Below are positions 51,956 through 61,001 of a stretch of DNA of 64,000 nucleotides, one piece after another (positions within the stretch are counted from its first letter, which is position 1; every line of letters starts with the position of its first letter). The stretch spans positions 1-64,000 of the forward strand of contig URPH01000007.1 of the NCBI GenBank assembly GCA_900549665.1, in the 5' to 3' direction. Below the pieces are notes generated by a model, which ran no database searches, was not told the DNA's origin, and saw only the letters and a list, made by a program, of their open reading frames with translations. Made by a program: the position numbers and the translations under genes. This DNA is from an uncultured Lachnospiraceae bacterium. GTDB lineage: Bacteria > Bacillota > Clostridia > Lachnospirales > Lachnospiraceae.

Positions 51956-52414
51956 TTATTCACCTCCCTTTCTGCTCTTTAAGATATCATAGATCGGGAA
52001 TTTTACTTCACAATGTTCTCCCTCGGCAATGACCTGACATGCTTTGCAGTTGTTGACATTGATGATGATCGGTCCTTTCAGATTGACTGTCATCTTGGTA
52101 ATATCACTGGGAACGGTCGCTGTCACAAATACCAGCATATCATCAGCTTCCATTTTGCCAAGCGGTTTTAACAGTTCATCCTCAACAACCGGATTGTATT
52201 CATCCAAAATCAGCAGCGGATTCAATACGGGCATGGCAAAATTGCCTTCCTGCATGGACTGCAGCCACTGAATCCCTTTCTTTCCATCTGATTCCGCATC
52301 ATGGATCAGCGCAAAATCGGTCATCTGCGGAAATCCTACCAATCCATTGACAAAATGTATAATCTTGCTGTCTTCAATATCGATTGCCCCAAAAAGTCTT
52401 GAATTAACCTGCAT
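51956..52414 (-). CDS. fliW: Flagellar assembly factor FliW
   Basis: 152 aa from ATG 52414, set by GAGGAGG; the in-frame 52450 start is rejected. Conserved FliW strands are present: NSRLFGAIDIEDSKIIHFVNGLVGFPQMTDFALI and LLILDEYNPVV, closing with KGPIIINVNNCKACQVI. FliW binds free CsrA or free flagellin, so it senses flagellin build-up and sets flagellin translation. It forms an overlapping pair with csrA. Confidence 0.96.
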   Translation of the reverse strand: MQVNSRLFGAIDIEDSKIIHFVNGLVGFPQMTDFALIHDAESDGKKGIQWLQSMQEGNFAMPVLNPLLILDEYNPVVEDELLKPLGKMEADDMLVFVTATVPSDITKMTVNLKGPIIINVNNCKACQVIAEGEHCEVKFPIYDILKSRKGGE

Positions 52415-52474
52415 ATTCTTCCTCCTCTGTTTTGTGCCATGAAACCGCATAAGCAGATCGAATGGCGCATTCTT

Positions 52475-54022
52475 TTAAATATAATTCAGCAATGATGTCT
52501 GTGTGATCTTGCCCGTTGCCATCAAGGCTGCCTCATATGTCATTTCCACACTCTTGAGCTGGATGATCGTCTCTGTTTCATCTGCGTCATCATTGTCGGA
52601 TGTCAGTTCCTTAAAGCTGCTCTGCTGTGCACTCAGACGGTTTTCCACCAGCTCTACACGGGAAGACCGATTACCGATGGTTGTCATAGCAGTATTGGCA
52701 CGGTCCAGATATCCCTGTGTCACTGCGATGCCGGCCTCAAATGTTTTTTGCATCTTATCCTCGAGGAAGCTTCTTGCCTTATTGGCTGCATCCAGTACAC
52801 TCTGTATATTTGCCTTTTCTGTTTCGTCTGTCGTGGAAGCCAGCTTCTTTTCCAGTGTTGATATGGTATCTTCCATCTTGATGACATCCTCCACACAGGA
52901 AATCATTTCTTCCACATCACGTTTGATGTCATGCGTATACACTTCGGATGCATTGGTATTGACCTGAATTTCCTGTCCAAAGCCCACATCATATGTGATC
53001 GACTGTTTGGTCAGATCGTCCGTCTTGCCATCCAGAAGTCCTTCATTGTATATCATCTTGCCGGCAGCGTTGTCAGCCGGTGTTTCGCAGTAGAAATAAT
53101 GTTCGGGACGCAGATCACTCTTCGTAAAATTCGTCTTGGAATAGGTGATACGAATCTCTCCCTCATTGACCGCAGTCGTTGAATCATCCTTTGCAGACTG
53201 CATTGCCGAAAACACATCATCACTCAGGATCAATTCACCGGTCTCGGGAATAAAGGTAACCCCCTTTCCGGTTGCCGGTGTCTGGGAAAGATACGGATCC
53301 TGCGTCTTATCATTGGCAGATATAACCTGTGCCGTAAGAGTCACCTTCTGTCCGTTGGTATCATAATATTCAAGCGTGGGAGCGGTATTATCACAGTCGC
53401 TGTATGAAATACGGATGCGATGTACGGTATTGCTTGTAATGTCCGCTTCCTGAATACCGATTGCAGATGCGTTGGCGCTTGTAACATCTGAAAGCTTATC
53501 GGTATCAATATATGTCAGATCGGAAAGGCAGCTTTTATCCAACTGCTCTGTGATCGTATACTGTTTGCTTGTCCCGTTGCCAAAGGTAAGCGGCACTCCG
53601 GTGCGATATCCTGTAAACACATATCTGCCAGCATACTCGGAATTGCCGGCAGAAAAGATTTCATCCCGCAGGCCCTTCAGGTCTCCTAAAATAGCGTTGC
53701 GGTCATCAGCTGTCTTAAAGCCCTCCGATCCGGATGTACAGTCGCTGTACATGCTCTTGATCAGACTAATGGTCGTATCCACGGAATTTTCCGTAATCTT
53801 CAGCCAGTTATCCGCATCCGGCGCATTTTTTTTGTAGTACTGTTCAATTTCCGTCAGACTGGTACGAAGACGCAGCGATCTGATCGCTACAACCGGATCA
53901 TCACTCGGTCTGTTGATCTTTTTACCGGTTGCTAACTGTGTATTTAATTTATCCTCCATAACCTTATTGTTGTTGATGTTTGTTATGGAATTATTTTGTA
54001 TGATCTTATTGGTAACCCGCAT
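52475..54022 (-). CDS. flgL: Flagellar hook-associated protein FlgL (HAP3)
   Basis: 515 aa. The flagellin-type N-terminus is clear: MRVTNKIIQNNSITNINNN, then LNTQLATGKKINRPSDDPVVAIRSLRLR. The C-terminus with the IQLKSVEMTYEAALMATGKI helix matches. FlgL joins the hook zone to the filament. It lies 86 nt behind the second flgK and 60 nt before fliW. A spare central domain (about 180-380) makes it long for FlgL (usual 300 aa). Confidence 0.95.
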   Translation of the reverse strand: MRVTNKIIQNNSITNINNNKVMEDKLNTQLATGKKINRPSDDPVVAIRSLRLRTSLTEIEQYYKKNAPDADNWLKITENSVDTTISLIKSMYSDCTSGSEGFKTADDRNAILGDLKGLRDEIFSAGNSEYAGRYVFTGYRTGVPLTFGNGTSKQYTITEQLDKSCLSDLTYIDTDKLSDVTSANASAIGIQEADITSNTVHRIRISYSDCDNTAPTLEYYDTNGQKVTLTAQVISANDKTQDPYLSQTPATGKGVTFIPETGELILSDDVFSAMQSAKDDSTTAVNEGEIRITYSKTNFTKSDLRPEHYFYCETPADNAAGKMIYNEGLLDGKTDDLTKQSITYDVGFGQEIQVNTNASEVYTHDIKRDVEEMISCVEDVIKMEDTISTLEKKLASTTDETEKANIQSVLDAANKARSFLEDKMQKTFEAGIAVTQGYLDRANTAMTTIGNRSSRVELVENRLSAQQSSFKELTSDNDDADETETIIQLKSVEMTYEAALMATGKITQTSLLNYI

Positions 54023-54108
54023 TCTTTTACCTCCAAATCAGCCATTATCATAATATATATCGTCAGAGCCGGTGGTTTTCTGAACATCTTTTCATCATTA
54101 AAACCAAT

Positions 54109-56007
54109 TTATACCCCGGTCTGCAGGATCAGTCTGTCGTATACCTCCGACAGAACAGATATCATCTGCGAAGCCAGATTGTAAGCATGCTGATACTGGA
54201 CGAGGTTCAGTGCCTCTTCATCGGTATCAACACCGTATACCGACAATCTCTGGGAGTCAATCGCTTTTGATATATTGTCGTAGCTGCTATGCAAGGTAGA
54301 TGAGCTTTGTGTATTCAGTGCCACATCTGCCAGCACGCATTGCAAAAAGTCACCCGCGCCGCATCCTCTGAAGCTCATAACAGAGGTATCTGTCCTAAGC
54401 GCGATCAGCTGATCCACAATATCGCTCTTGCTTTCCTCATCCGGATTGCCGGTATGGGTAGCCATCAGCTGCGGATCATCCAGCATCCCGGAATTGACAT
54501 TGAAATTTTTGGCAGTCAGATAATAATAAGAATCATCTTTACTGGAAATAACAGTACCTGCCTTAATGGTCTGACGCGATGCCAAAAATGTATTTTGTTT
54601 GTCATCTACTGCATTGTCTGCCACAAAAACAACATCCGGTTTGTTTCCATAACCGTCCACGGCACCATCCTGGGTCACAATTTTATTGAAGGCCTCCGCA
54701 AACAGACGGCACCATTCATTTAACTGTTCCTGATAGTACGGAATTCCCTGATAATCAATGCTGTATCCGACAGAAGCATCCTGACCGACACGGGATATAT
54801 CCGGCTGTGTCGCATTCTTTTCCGGCTCTTTGCTGATAATAAAGTTATAGCTTTCAATATACGGATTGCCGTCTGCATCCACCGCATAATTGGCTTCAAA
54901 GCTGTCAAAATAATATTCTTTGCTTCCAAGCTTTAATATGCCGCCGTCTATCGGCAGTGTACAGGCTGACAAATCTCTCAGGTAATCGGCACTGACATCT
55001 ACCTTTACGGTTGTTTTGCCATCTGCATTAACGCCAATCTCCTTTACCTTTCCGTTGAAATTTTCTCCGTTATTACCATCACGGATTTCAATCAGACCAC
55101 GCAGCTGTCCGCCGATCTGATCGCTGGCCAGAGAAAAATCACGTCCGTCCTTCCAGAACACATCATAAAGTCCCGCAACATCCGACTGGTTATTACCCGC
55201 ATAGATTTCTCTTGCACGGCACTCAAGTGTATTGTAAGAAGAGGAATCGACTAACGTCTGCCCGCCGGCTATTTTTACAACATAGCGGGTTGCGCCGGTT
55301 TCCCTTCCTGCATTGTTGGTATCGTAAACCGGCTGCTCTTCTGTGGTAACATCCACCAGCTCTGACAGCTTATCTATCAAAAGATCTCTCTGATCCCGGA
55401 GCTCATTGGCCATGGAACCGGACAGCTCAATAACATTGATCTGCTGATTTAAGGATGCGATCTCCTCTGCATAGCTGTTGATCTGGGAAACTACATTTTT
55501 CAATTCCTGATTGCAGTCTGACTGAAGTGTACTGAGCTTTCCGGCCATATTGTTGAAGTAATAGGTCAGATTTCCGGCAAAGCCCAAAAACTGTGTCTTG
55601 GTAACCGGATCTCCCGAATTTTTATCAAGCTCCTGTATCATCGTGTACATTTTCTGGAAAATCGTGGAAAAGCCTTCGACAGTCGAATCATCCTTGAAGG
55701 AATCCTCAATCTGCTTCATATAATATTCAAGCTCTGAATACTCACCCTTGCTGGCATTGTTGTTCCAGTATTTGAAATCATAGAAGGCATCCCTCTGCCT
55801 TTCGATGGATGTCGTCTCAACGCCGGCACCGGAGCATCCGTATGTCGTGTAGGTACGGAGGCTGTTGGCTGCCTGCTGACTGACAAGCTGTCTGGAATAG
55901 CCCTCTGTATTGGTATTGGAAATATTGTTGGCAGTTGTATTTAAAGCAGCATTGGCCGCTGTCAAGCCGGTATATGCAATATTTAAGCCAAAAAATGTAG
56001 AAGCCAT
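54109..56007 (-). CDS. flgK: Flagellar hook-associated protein FlgK (HAP1), second copy
   Basis: 632 aa. N-terminus FGLNIAYTGLTAANAALNTTANNISNTNTEGYSRQ is the FlgK/rod signature, and the C-terminal LNLVQYQHAYNLASQMISVLSE helix agrees. The middle differs widely from the neighbouring FlgK at 56076, so it is not a recent copy. It has a Cys-containing loop (YGCSGAGVE) unusual for FlgK. It lies 68 nt behind the first flgK. Confidence 0.9.
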   Translation of the reverse strand: MASTFFGLNIAYTGLTAANAALNTTANNISNTNTEGYSRQLVSQQAANSLRTYTTYGCSGAGVETTSIERQRDAFYDFKYWNNNASKGEYSELEYYMKQIEDSFKDDSTVEGFSTIFQKMYTMIQELDKNSGDPVTKTQFLGFAGNLTYYFNNMAGKLSTLQSDCNQELKNVVSQINSYAEEIASLNQQINVIELSGSMANELRDQRDLLIDKLSELVDVTTEEQPVYDTNNAGRETGATRYVVKIAGGQTLVDSSSYNTLECRAREIYAGNNQSDVAGLYDVFWKDGRDFSLASDQIGGQLRGLIEIRDGNNGENFNGKVKEIGVNADGKTTVKVDVSADYLRDLSACTLPIDGGILKLGSKEYYFDSFEANYAVDADGNPYIESYNFIISKEPEKNATQPDISRVGQDASVGYSIDYQGIPYYQEQLNEWCRLFAEAFNKIVTQDGAVDGYGNKPDVVFVADNAVDDKQNTFLASRQTIKAGTVISSKDDSYYYLTAKNFNVNSGMLDDPQLMATHTGNPDEESKSDIVDQLIALRTDTSVMSFRGCGAGDFLQCVLADVALNTQSSSTLHSSYDNISKAIDSQRLSVYGVDTDEEALNLVQYQHAYNLASQMISVLSEVYDRLILQTGV

Positions 56008-56075
56008 AATACTTCCTCCTCATATCGTTTTACTCGTTTTCATTTACCGGTCTGTCCGGGTCTGTCTGGGGCCTG

Positions 56076-57710
56076 TTATACAGCCAGTGTGTTGATAATA
56101 TGTTCGATCATTTCATTGACAGTATTGATAAAACGGCTGTTGGCATTGTACGCATTCTGAAATTTGATCATATTATTTAATTCCTCATCATCCGATACGC
56201 CGACAACCTGCTGCCTTGCAAACTCCGTACTGTTGACCGTAGTCTCCTGATTGTTGTATACGCTCTTAAATACGGATCCGCTGCTGCCGATCTGGGAAAC
56301 CAGATTGGAATAAAAATCAATCAGATTGGTCTTTGTCACGACATTGGGATTTAATACATAATCCTCTGTTGTAAATACATCCTGCAGTTTTTTGATCAGT
56401 TCAAAATCCTCTTTCTGATCCGGTTTGACAAGACCTATAAGTGTAGCCTGCTTCATCAGATCCGGATTGATCGTCAGATTCGCTACTGTATACAAAGTCG
56501 TTCCTTTTTCTTCGGTCGGATCTTCTGCAATATAATTGCCGGCCGCATCATATCCGTCCGATGCAATCTTTTGGAAGATCTGTATCGGATTGCCGTTTTT
56601 ATCCACAAGATAGCCGTTGTCTTTATCGGCTGACTGGGCAAACACTTCATTGACCTTGGTCACGACTGAGTGGATCAGAGAATCAAATTCTGCCTGAACA
56701 TTCATGATCACGGACTGTGCGGTTGTCTGATTGTAATCCGGTTTATCCAGATAGGTGTAATTTGCTCTGGAATCGCCCCGGGCAAGCAGTTCTGCCTTGA
56801 TACCTCCAATGTCCGTATTGCGCGCCGTTGAAATCGGCAGTGTCAGATCAAACACCCTGCAGTTGGTCAGATCCGGATTGCCGGCCTCATCAAATCCTGC
56901 ATCCTGTCTCCAATAAGGTGTGTACAATCCATTGCTGGGATCTGCAAACAGAGCCATATCATAGTAAGCCCCACGGGTTACCAGCGCATGCCCCTCTGCT
57001 TTGATCATAACGGCTCCGTCCACATCCTCTTTGTAGCTGATATTCATCAGACCACCCAGTTCATCCAGGAGCGCATTTCTCTCATCCCTCAAGTCATTGG
57101 CCTGCTCTACGCCGGCACATTCTATTTTGAGGATATTGTTATTCAGTTCATAAATTCTTTTTGAAATCTCATTGACACGATCGATGTCATCCTTGACCTG
57201 CTTATTGAGGTTATCCTGCATCTGGGACAAATCCGTGTAAACCGCCTTGGCGCGGGTCAAAAACTGACTGGCGCGCTGAATAAACAACCCCTGTTTGACA
57301 CTGCTTGACGGCTCCTTGGCAAGCTCCTCGATCGACTCCCAGAACTGTGACAGTGAATCATTGAAGGATTCCCCATCCAGCTCTCCGAGTGTATTTTCTA
57401 CTTCTTTAAATGTATTGTAGGTCAGATTATAGAAAGACAAACGACCGTTTTCTTCGCGATAAGTCTGATCCAGAAAATAATCCCGGACCTGACGGGTCTC
57501 GGAATAATAAGTACCCAGTCCCGTCTGCTTATTAGAAACGATCGATGCATTGATGGATATTGTATTGTATGTACGATCGGACTGTGCCACCTGCTGTCTG
57601 GTATATCCCTTGGTATCCACATTGGTAAGGTTGTGGGCCACGGTATTGAGAGCGTTCTGGCTGGTCTGCAGTCCGCTGTTTCCGACGTATAAATTTCCGA
57701 ATAATGACAT
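56076..57710 (-). CDS. flgK: Flagellar hook-associated protein FlgK (HAP1)
   Basis: 544 aa. N-terminus FGNLYVGNSGLQTSQNALNTVAHNLTNVDTKGYTRQ and C-terminal EELNNMIKFQNAYNANSRFINTVNEMIEHII match FlgK well; length is typical. It forms the junction next to the hook. It follows flgN by 19 nt. In this cluster two FlgK-type proteins are encoded back to back. Confidence 0.93.
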   Translation of the reverse strand: MSLFGNLYVGNSGLQTSQNALNTVAHNLTNVDTKGYTRQQVAQSDRTYNTISINASIVSNKQTGLGTYYSETRQVRDYFLDQTYREENGRLSFYNLTYNTFKEVENTLGELDGESFNDSLSQFWESIEELAKEPSSSVKQGLFIQRASQFLTRAKAVYTDLSQMQDNLNKQVKDDIDRVNEISKRIYELNNNILKIECAGVEQANDLRDERNALLDELGGLMNISYKEDVDGAVMIKAEGHALVTRGAYYDMALFADPSNGLYTPYWRQDAGFDEAGNPDLTNCRVFDLTLPISTARNTDIGGIKAELLARGDSRANYTYLDKPDYNQTTAQSVIMNVQAEFDSLIHSVVTKVNEVFAQSADKDNGYLVDKNGNPIQIFQKIASDGYDAAGNYIAEDPTEEKGTTLYTVANLTINPDLMKQATLIGLVKPDQKEDFELIKKLQDVFTTEDYVLNPNVVTKTNLIDFYSNLVSQIGSSGSVFKSVYNNQETTVNSTEFARQQVVGVSDDEELNNMIKFQNAYNANSRFINTVNEMIEHIINTLAV

Positions 57711-57729
57711 ATATTATCACCTCACAAGG

Positions 57730-58248
57730 CTATTGCTTTGCGTCAAAGCTCTTTTGTGCGCTTCCCATGGTATTCCCGGCATTGTAGGCTCCTCTGGTAT
57801 AATTGGCAGTCTCGGGAGCACATTTCATACTCTTGATCACATTCATGTTGTATTCAACCATCTGAAGTGAACGGGTGATCAGATCCCTGTTGTGTTCATT
57901 GACACGGACAAGCTGTTCGGTCGTGATCTTCAATCTGGTATGAATGGCCGCAAGCCTTTTCTGCTCCTGAGGTCTCTGGGAAAGCATAGCGGTAAGCTGT
58001 GCCAGTTTTAAACTTTCAACATCCTTGTTTAATACATTGGCAATATCCTGCATTGCCTGCATGCGCTGTTTATCAAGCATATTAACTCTGCTTACAATAA
58101 TATTTTCATCATCCGTGATTTTTTCCAGCTTTTCAACATTTCCTTCGATAATAACCGGAGTTTTTTCCATGGATAATTCCAATAACTTTTCATATTCACT
58201 GTTTTCTTTTTCTAACAGATCCATTAAATTTTCCATAAGACTAGCCAT
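57730..58248 (-). CDS. flgN: Flagellar export chaperone FlgN
   Basis: 172 aa, helical: ENLMDLLEKENSEYEKLLELSMEKTPVII and the RLAAIHTRLKITTEQLVRVNEHNRDLITRSLQ helix, with the C-terminal end disordered. FlgN chaperones FlgK and FlgL, encoded just downstream. It lies 73 nt behind flgM, with a palindromic repeat between them. Confidence 0.92.
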   Translation of the reverse strand: MASLMENLMDLLEKENSEYEKLLELSMEKTPVIIEGNVEKLEKITDDENIIVSRVNMLDKQRMQAMQDIANVLNKDVESLKLAQLTAMLSQRPQEQKRLAAIHTRLKITTEQLVRVNEHNRDLITRSLQMVEYNMNVIKSMKCAPETANYTRGAYNAGNTMGSAQKSFDAKQ

Positions 58249-58277
58249 TGGAATTACCTCAATTTCATAATAATGAT

Positions 58278-58306
58278 GTCAGGGTCAGAAAGTATTTTGC
58301 CCCTGA
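58278..58306. repeat. Dispersed palindrome, copy 1
   Basis: GTCAGGGTCAGAAAG... 29 nt, an imperfect palindrome between flgM and flgN. Its reverse complement matches copy 2 at 59973-60000 in 26 of 28 positions. Confidence 0.7.
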
Positions 58307-58321
58307 CTTGATATCCACGAA

Positions 58322-58597
58322 TTAAAACTCTCCGTTGAATTTTGCAACCAGTCTGTCTGCAAAATCCTCTGCACTCACATCATAGGTTCCTGCCTGCATG
58401 CGGGATCTGATGGAATCCACAAGCTCTGTCCTGACATCAGGTGAAGCCATAACAGCCGCTTTTGCAACCGTTGCGTCTTTTCCCGAGCTGGAAATAGAAA
58501 CTACATCAGAAAATCCTTTTTTCTGTGCTTTCGTCGTGCCTGCGGGCTTTGTTGTATTGTAAATCTGCTGTATCATCTGGTAATTTCCGATACGCAT
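58322..58597 (-). CDS. flgM: Anti-sigma-28 factor FlgM
   Basis: 91 aa. The C-terminal sigma-binding helices are clear: VVSISSSGKDATVAKAAV and VRTELVDSIRSRMQAGTYDVSAEDFADRLV. The N-terminus is disordered, as usual. FlgM holds SigD until the hook is complete and is then exported. It heads the leftward operon and has its own SigD promoter, so feedback is built in. Confidence 0.95.
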   Translation of the reverse strand: MRIGNYQMIQQIYNTTKPAGTTKAQKKGFSDVVSISSSGKDATVAKAAVMASPDVRTELVDSIRSRMQAGTYDVSAEDFADRLVAKFNGEF

Positions 58598-58639
58598 AAG
58601 ACTCCCTCCTTCCCTGGAATACGCTTTGTCTTATAATGT

Positions 58640-58666
58640 TTATCGGAAGAAAAATCAAAAACTTTA
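58640..58666 (-). promoter_or_regulatory. flgM SigD (sigma-28) promoter
   Basis: TAAA (-35, 58663-58666), 15-nt spacer, TCCGATAA (-10, 58640-58647), near the full consensus. Confidence 0.85.
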
Positions 58667-58721
58667 TACTACTCTTTAAAATTTCCGCGCTTTCCGTGTT
58701 TTACCGGCCTTTGGAGATGTT

Positions 58722-59828
58722 TCAGTTTCCAAGATATGCATCAATTCCGTTGGCAATCCCCATGGCCATCTTATTCTGATAATCCTCACTCGCCATATTG
58801 GAATCCTCTGTCGGATTGGTCATATATCCCATTTCTATGATAGTCACCGGCACCTGACACCAGTTGATGCCGCTCATGGTATCCGTCTCCCAGACATACT
58901 GCTTTTTGCATCCGGTAGCCGCCACAAAAGCATCCAGCACATTTTGCGAAAGTGCTTTGCTCTCGGAAGCCAGATTGCCGTTGTACGGATTGGACGATGT
59001 CTGACAGATCGTCATGGCGCCGTTGACCGATGTATCCTCAGATCCGTTTGCATGGATACGGATAAATGCATCCGCACCAGCATTATTGGCTACTGCCGCC
59101 CGTTCAGCATTGCTGATATTCACATCATTGGTCGTGCGCACCATGATGACATCATATCCTCTTGCCTCCAGCTCTGTCTGCAGCTTCAACGCCACCTGCA
59201 GTGTCAGCTGATATTCAGCAAGTCCGCTTGTTTTTCCGCTTGTGCCTCCCGCAACCTTGGCCTTCATTTCAGCCGCACCCGGTCCGATCGGCTCTTTGTC
59301 TGAATTTCCTTTTGCCTGATGTCCGGCATCGATCACGACCACATAGCCATTGCTGTCGCCGGATTTAACCCTCAGATACTCGCTTGCCACATAGTATTCC
59401 TTGTGATCCAGATAAATCGTGCTCCACGTACCATCATCGGCCACTCTCGAAAGCTCGGTATGCGGTCCTACCTTTTGATAAACCCCGGTATCTGTTCCCT
59501 TACCATCCCGGATATTGACTGTTGTGGTTGTATATACCGTCTCCAGCTGTTCCTCGGAATACACAACATCGGGCTTTTCTTCCTGCAGGGTTTCCCCATC
59601 ATCGGCATCTGCCTCATTGCCGCTCACGGCAATATCACCCGCAGCAGCCGGTCCGGCATCCTCTCCTGCCGGAAGCACGGAAACCGAATCCTCGATCACA
59701 GAATCCGTCTGCGAAGAAGTCTGTGTCCCGGCATCTGCATTGTTATCCTTTTTACCACAGCCGGCAAATGCCAGCATCAAAAATATTGTCATCAAAACCA
59801 GAAACCGTTTTTTTCGGTATTTTTTCAT
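58722..59828 (-). CDS. N-acetylmuramoyl-L-alanine amidase lipoprotein with SH3-like domain
   Basis: 368 aa. Lipobox MLAFAGC gives lipid anchoring. After a low-complexity acidic linker a bacterial SH3 domain spans about 110-160 (TTTTVNIRDGKGTDTGVYQKV). An Amidase_3 domain follows: YVVVIDAGHQAKG (zinc His), the QLTLQVALKLQTELEARGYDV helix, VMVRTTND-like strand, RIHANGSE (zinc His) and TIIEMGYMTN (catalytic Glu). It cleaves peptidoglycan stem peptides from MurNAc. It lies just before the flagellar operon but stands alone. Confidence 0.9.
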   Translation of the reverse strand: MKKYRKKRFLVLMTIFLMLAFAGCGKKDNNADAGTQTSSQTDSVIEDSVSVLPAGEDAGPAAAGDIAVSGNEADADDGETLQEEKPDVVYSEEQLETVYTTTTVNIRDGKGTDTGVYQKVGPHTELSRVADDGTWSTIYLDHKEYYVASEYLRVKSGDSNGYVVVIDAGHQAKGNSDKEPIGPGAAEMKAKVAGGTSGKTSGLAEYQLTLQVALKLQTELEARGYDVIMVRTTNDVNISNAERAAVANNAGADAFIRIHANGSEDTSVNGAMTICQTSSNPYNGNLASESKALSQNVLDAFVAATGCKKQYVWETDTMSGINWCQVPVTIIEMGYMTNPTEDSNMASEDYQNKMAMGIANGIDAYLGN

Positions 59829-59972
59829 AATATCAGTGTTTCCTTTCCGAATAATTTTTCTGTTTTCTTACTCTTACCTTCACATCGGCATCATTATAAC
59901 AAATTCTCCCGTTAAGGAAAACCAATATTGTCATTCTTGCTCTTTAAAATAAAAATGAAACAGGATATCAAA

Positions 59973-60000
59973 TCAGGGTCAAAATACTTTTTGACCCTGA
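59973..60000. repeat. Dispersed palindrome, copy 2
   Basis: 28 nt, a perfect inverted repeat: 12-bp arms TCAGGGTCAAAA/TTTTGACCCTGA around TACT. It is nearly the reverse complement of copy 1 at 58278-58306; the amidase and flgM genes lie between. It could be a REP-type element or a terminator core. Confidence 0.75.
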
Positions 60001-60118
60001 CATCTTAAATATGATAGTATGATATCAGGATTGACCGCCAAACACGAGAATTGTGGGAGTTGCTTTGCAGCGGAGCAATTTGTGAATGTTTCATGCCGGC
60101 CTGAGGGAGTACATAAGT

Positions 60119-60988
60119 ATGGGAATTATACCTTTTATAATATTTATTATTTTACTTTACAGCAAAACGGATCCGGACAACCGGCATGCCGATGCCTTCA
60201 AATTTTTAATCTTTGCCTGCGTTGCATTCGGAATCGTGGCATCCATCCTCGGTCCGCTGGGTATCATTGCTGTCATCGGTATTATTTCATATCTGGTCAT
60301 CAATGCAAAAAAGGATAAGGAATCCAAGAAAAGAGAAGAGCAATATGGCTGGGATCCCCAGCGTTGGGACAAAGAAAACCGCCCGGCCGGTGCTGCTTTT
60401 GAAAAAAAACAGCATGCAGGACAGACTTCTTATTCCAAAAACAACGCCAAAGACGACACCGTAAAATACGATCCCTTACCGAAGGCTATCAGAAAACGCA
60501 AAAAGATCATCCGTGATTTTAACGATAAGTACAACCTCTGTCTTACCGACAGTCAGATACAAAACATTACAAACTCTTCCTATATGTCAGAGATCTGGAA
60601 TCGTGAAGTGCAGAGCATGAACCAGAAATACAACGTGGTATACGAATGGTTTCCCGGCCGCACCCAATGGCTGCGTGTTTACATGTATGTATTTCATGTC
60701 CAGGAAATCACATCCGATATCCGTCAGCAGGAGACTATCGCAGCTTATGCTTTCGAAGAGGTCTTTCGTTTTTTTGATACGCTCCCTTCCATGACAATGG
60801 CTGAAAAAATCGACCGTATTAACAGTGAATTTTTCACTTCCTTTGATGACGCCACCTTTATGATTGCATACCGCTTTTTGGAAAGCAGAGGCCTAAAGCA
60901 CAATCTTGGCGGTCCCGATGTGATCAAGGATGAGGACAATATTGATGAATTACTGAAAAAATATTCAACGGCGGGAAGCGGACTTTAA
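60119..60988 (+). CDS. Membrane protein of unknown function
   Basis: 289 aa from ATG 60119, set by GAGGGAG upstream. The N-terminal 65 residues hold two membrane helices (IIPFIIFIILLY and FLIFACVAFGIVASILGPLGIIAVIGIISYLVI). The rest is a hydrophilic, probably cytoplasmic domain (YDPLPKAIRKRKKIIRDFNDKYNLCLT, then EEVFRFFDTLPSMTMAEKIDRI). I do not recognise a family. It is 13 nt before the esterase gene and is probably in the same transcript. Confidence 0.6.
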   Translation: MGIIPFIIFIILLYSKTDPDNRHADAFKFLIFACVAFGIVASILGPLGIIAVIGIISYLVINAKKDKESKKREEQYGWDPQRWDKENRPAGAAFEKKQHAGQTSYSKNNAKDDTVKYDPLPKAIRKRKKIIRDFNDKYNLCLTDSQIQNITNSSYMSEIWNREVQSMNQKYNVVYEWFPGRTQWLRVYMYVFHVQEITSDIRQQETIAAYAFEEVFRFFDTLPSMTMAEKIDRINSEFFTSFDDATFMIAYRFLESRGLKHNLGGPDVIKDEDNIDELLKKYSTAGSGL

Positions 60989-61001
60989 GGGGGATTTTAC
61001 C

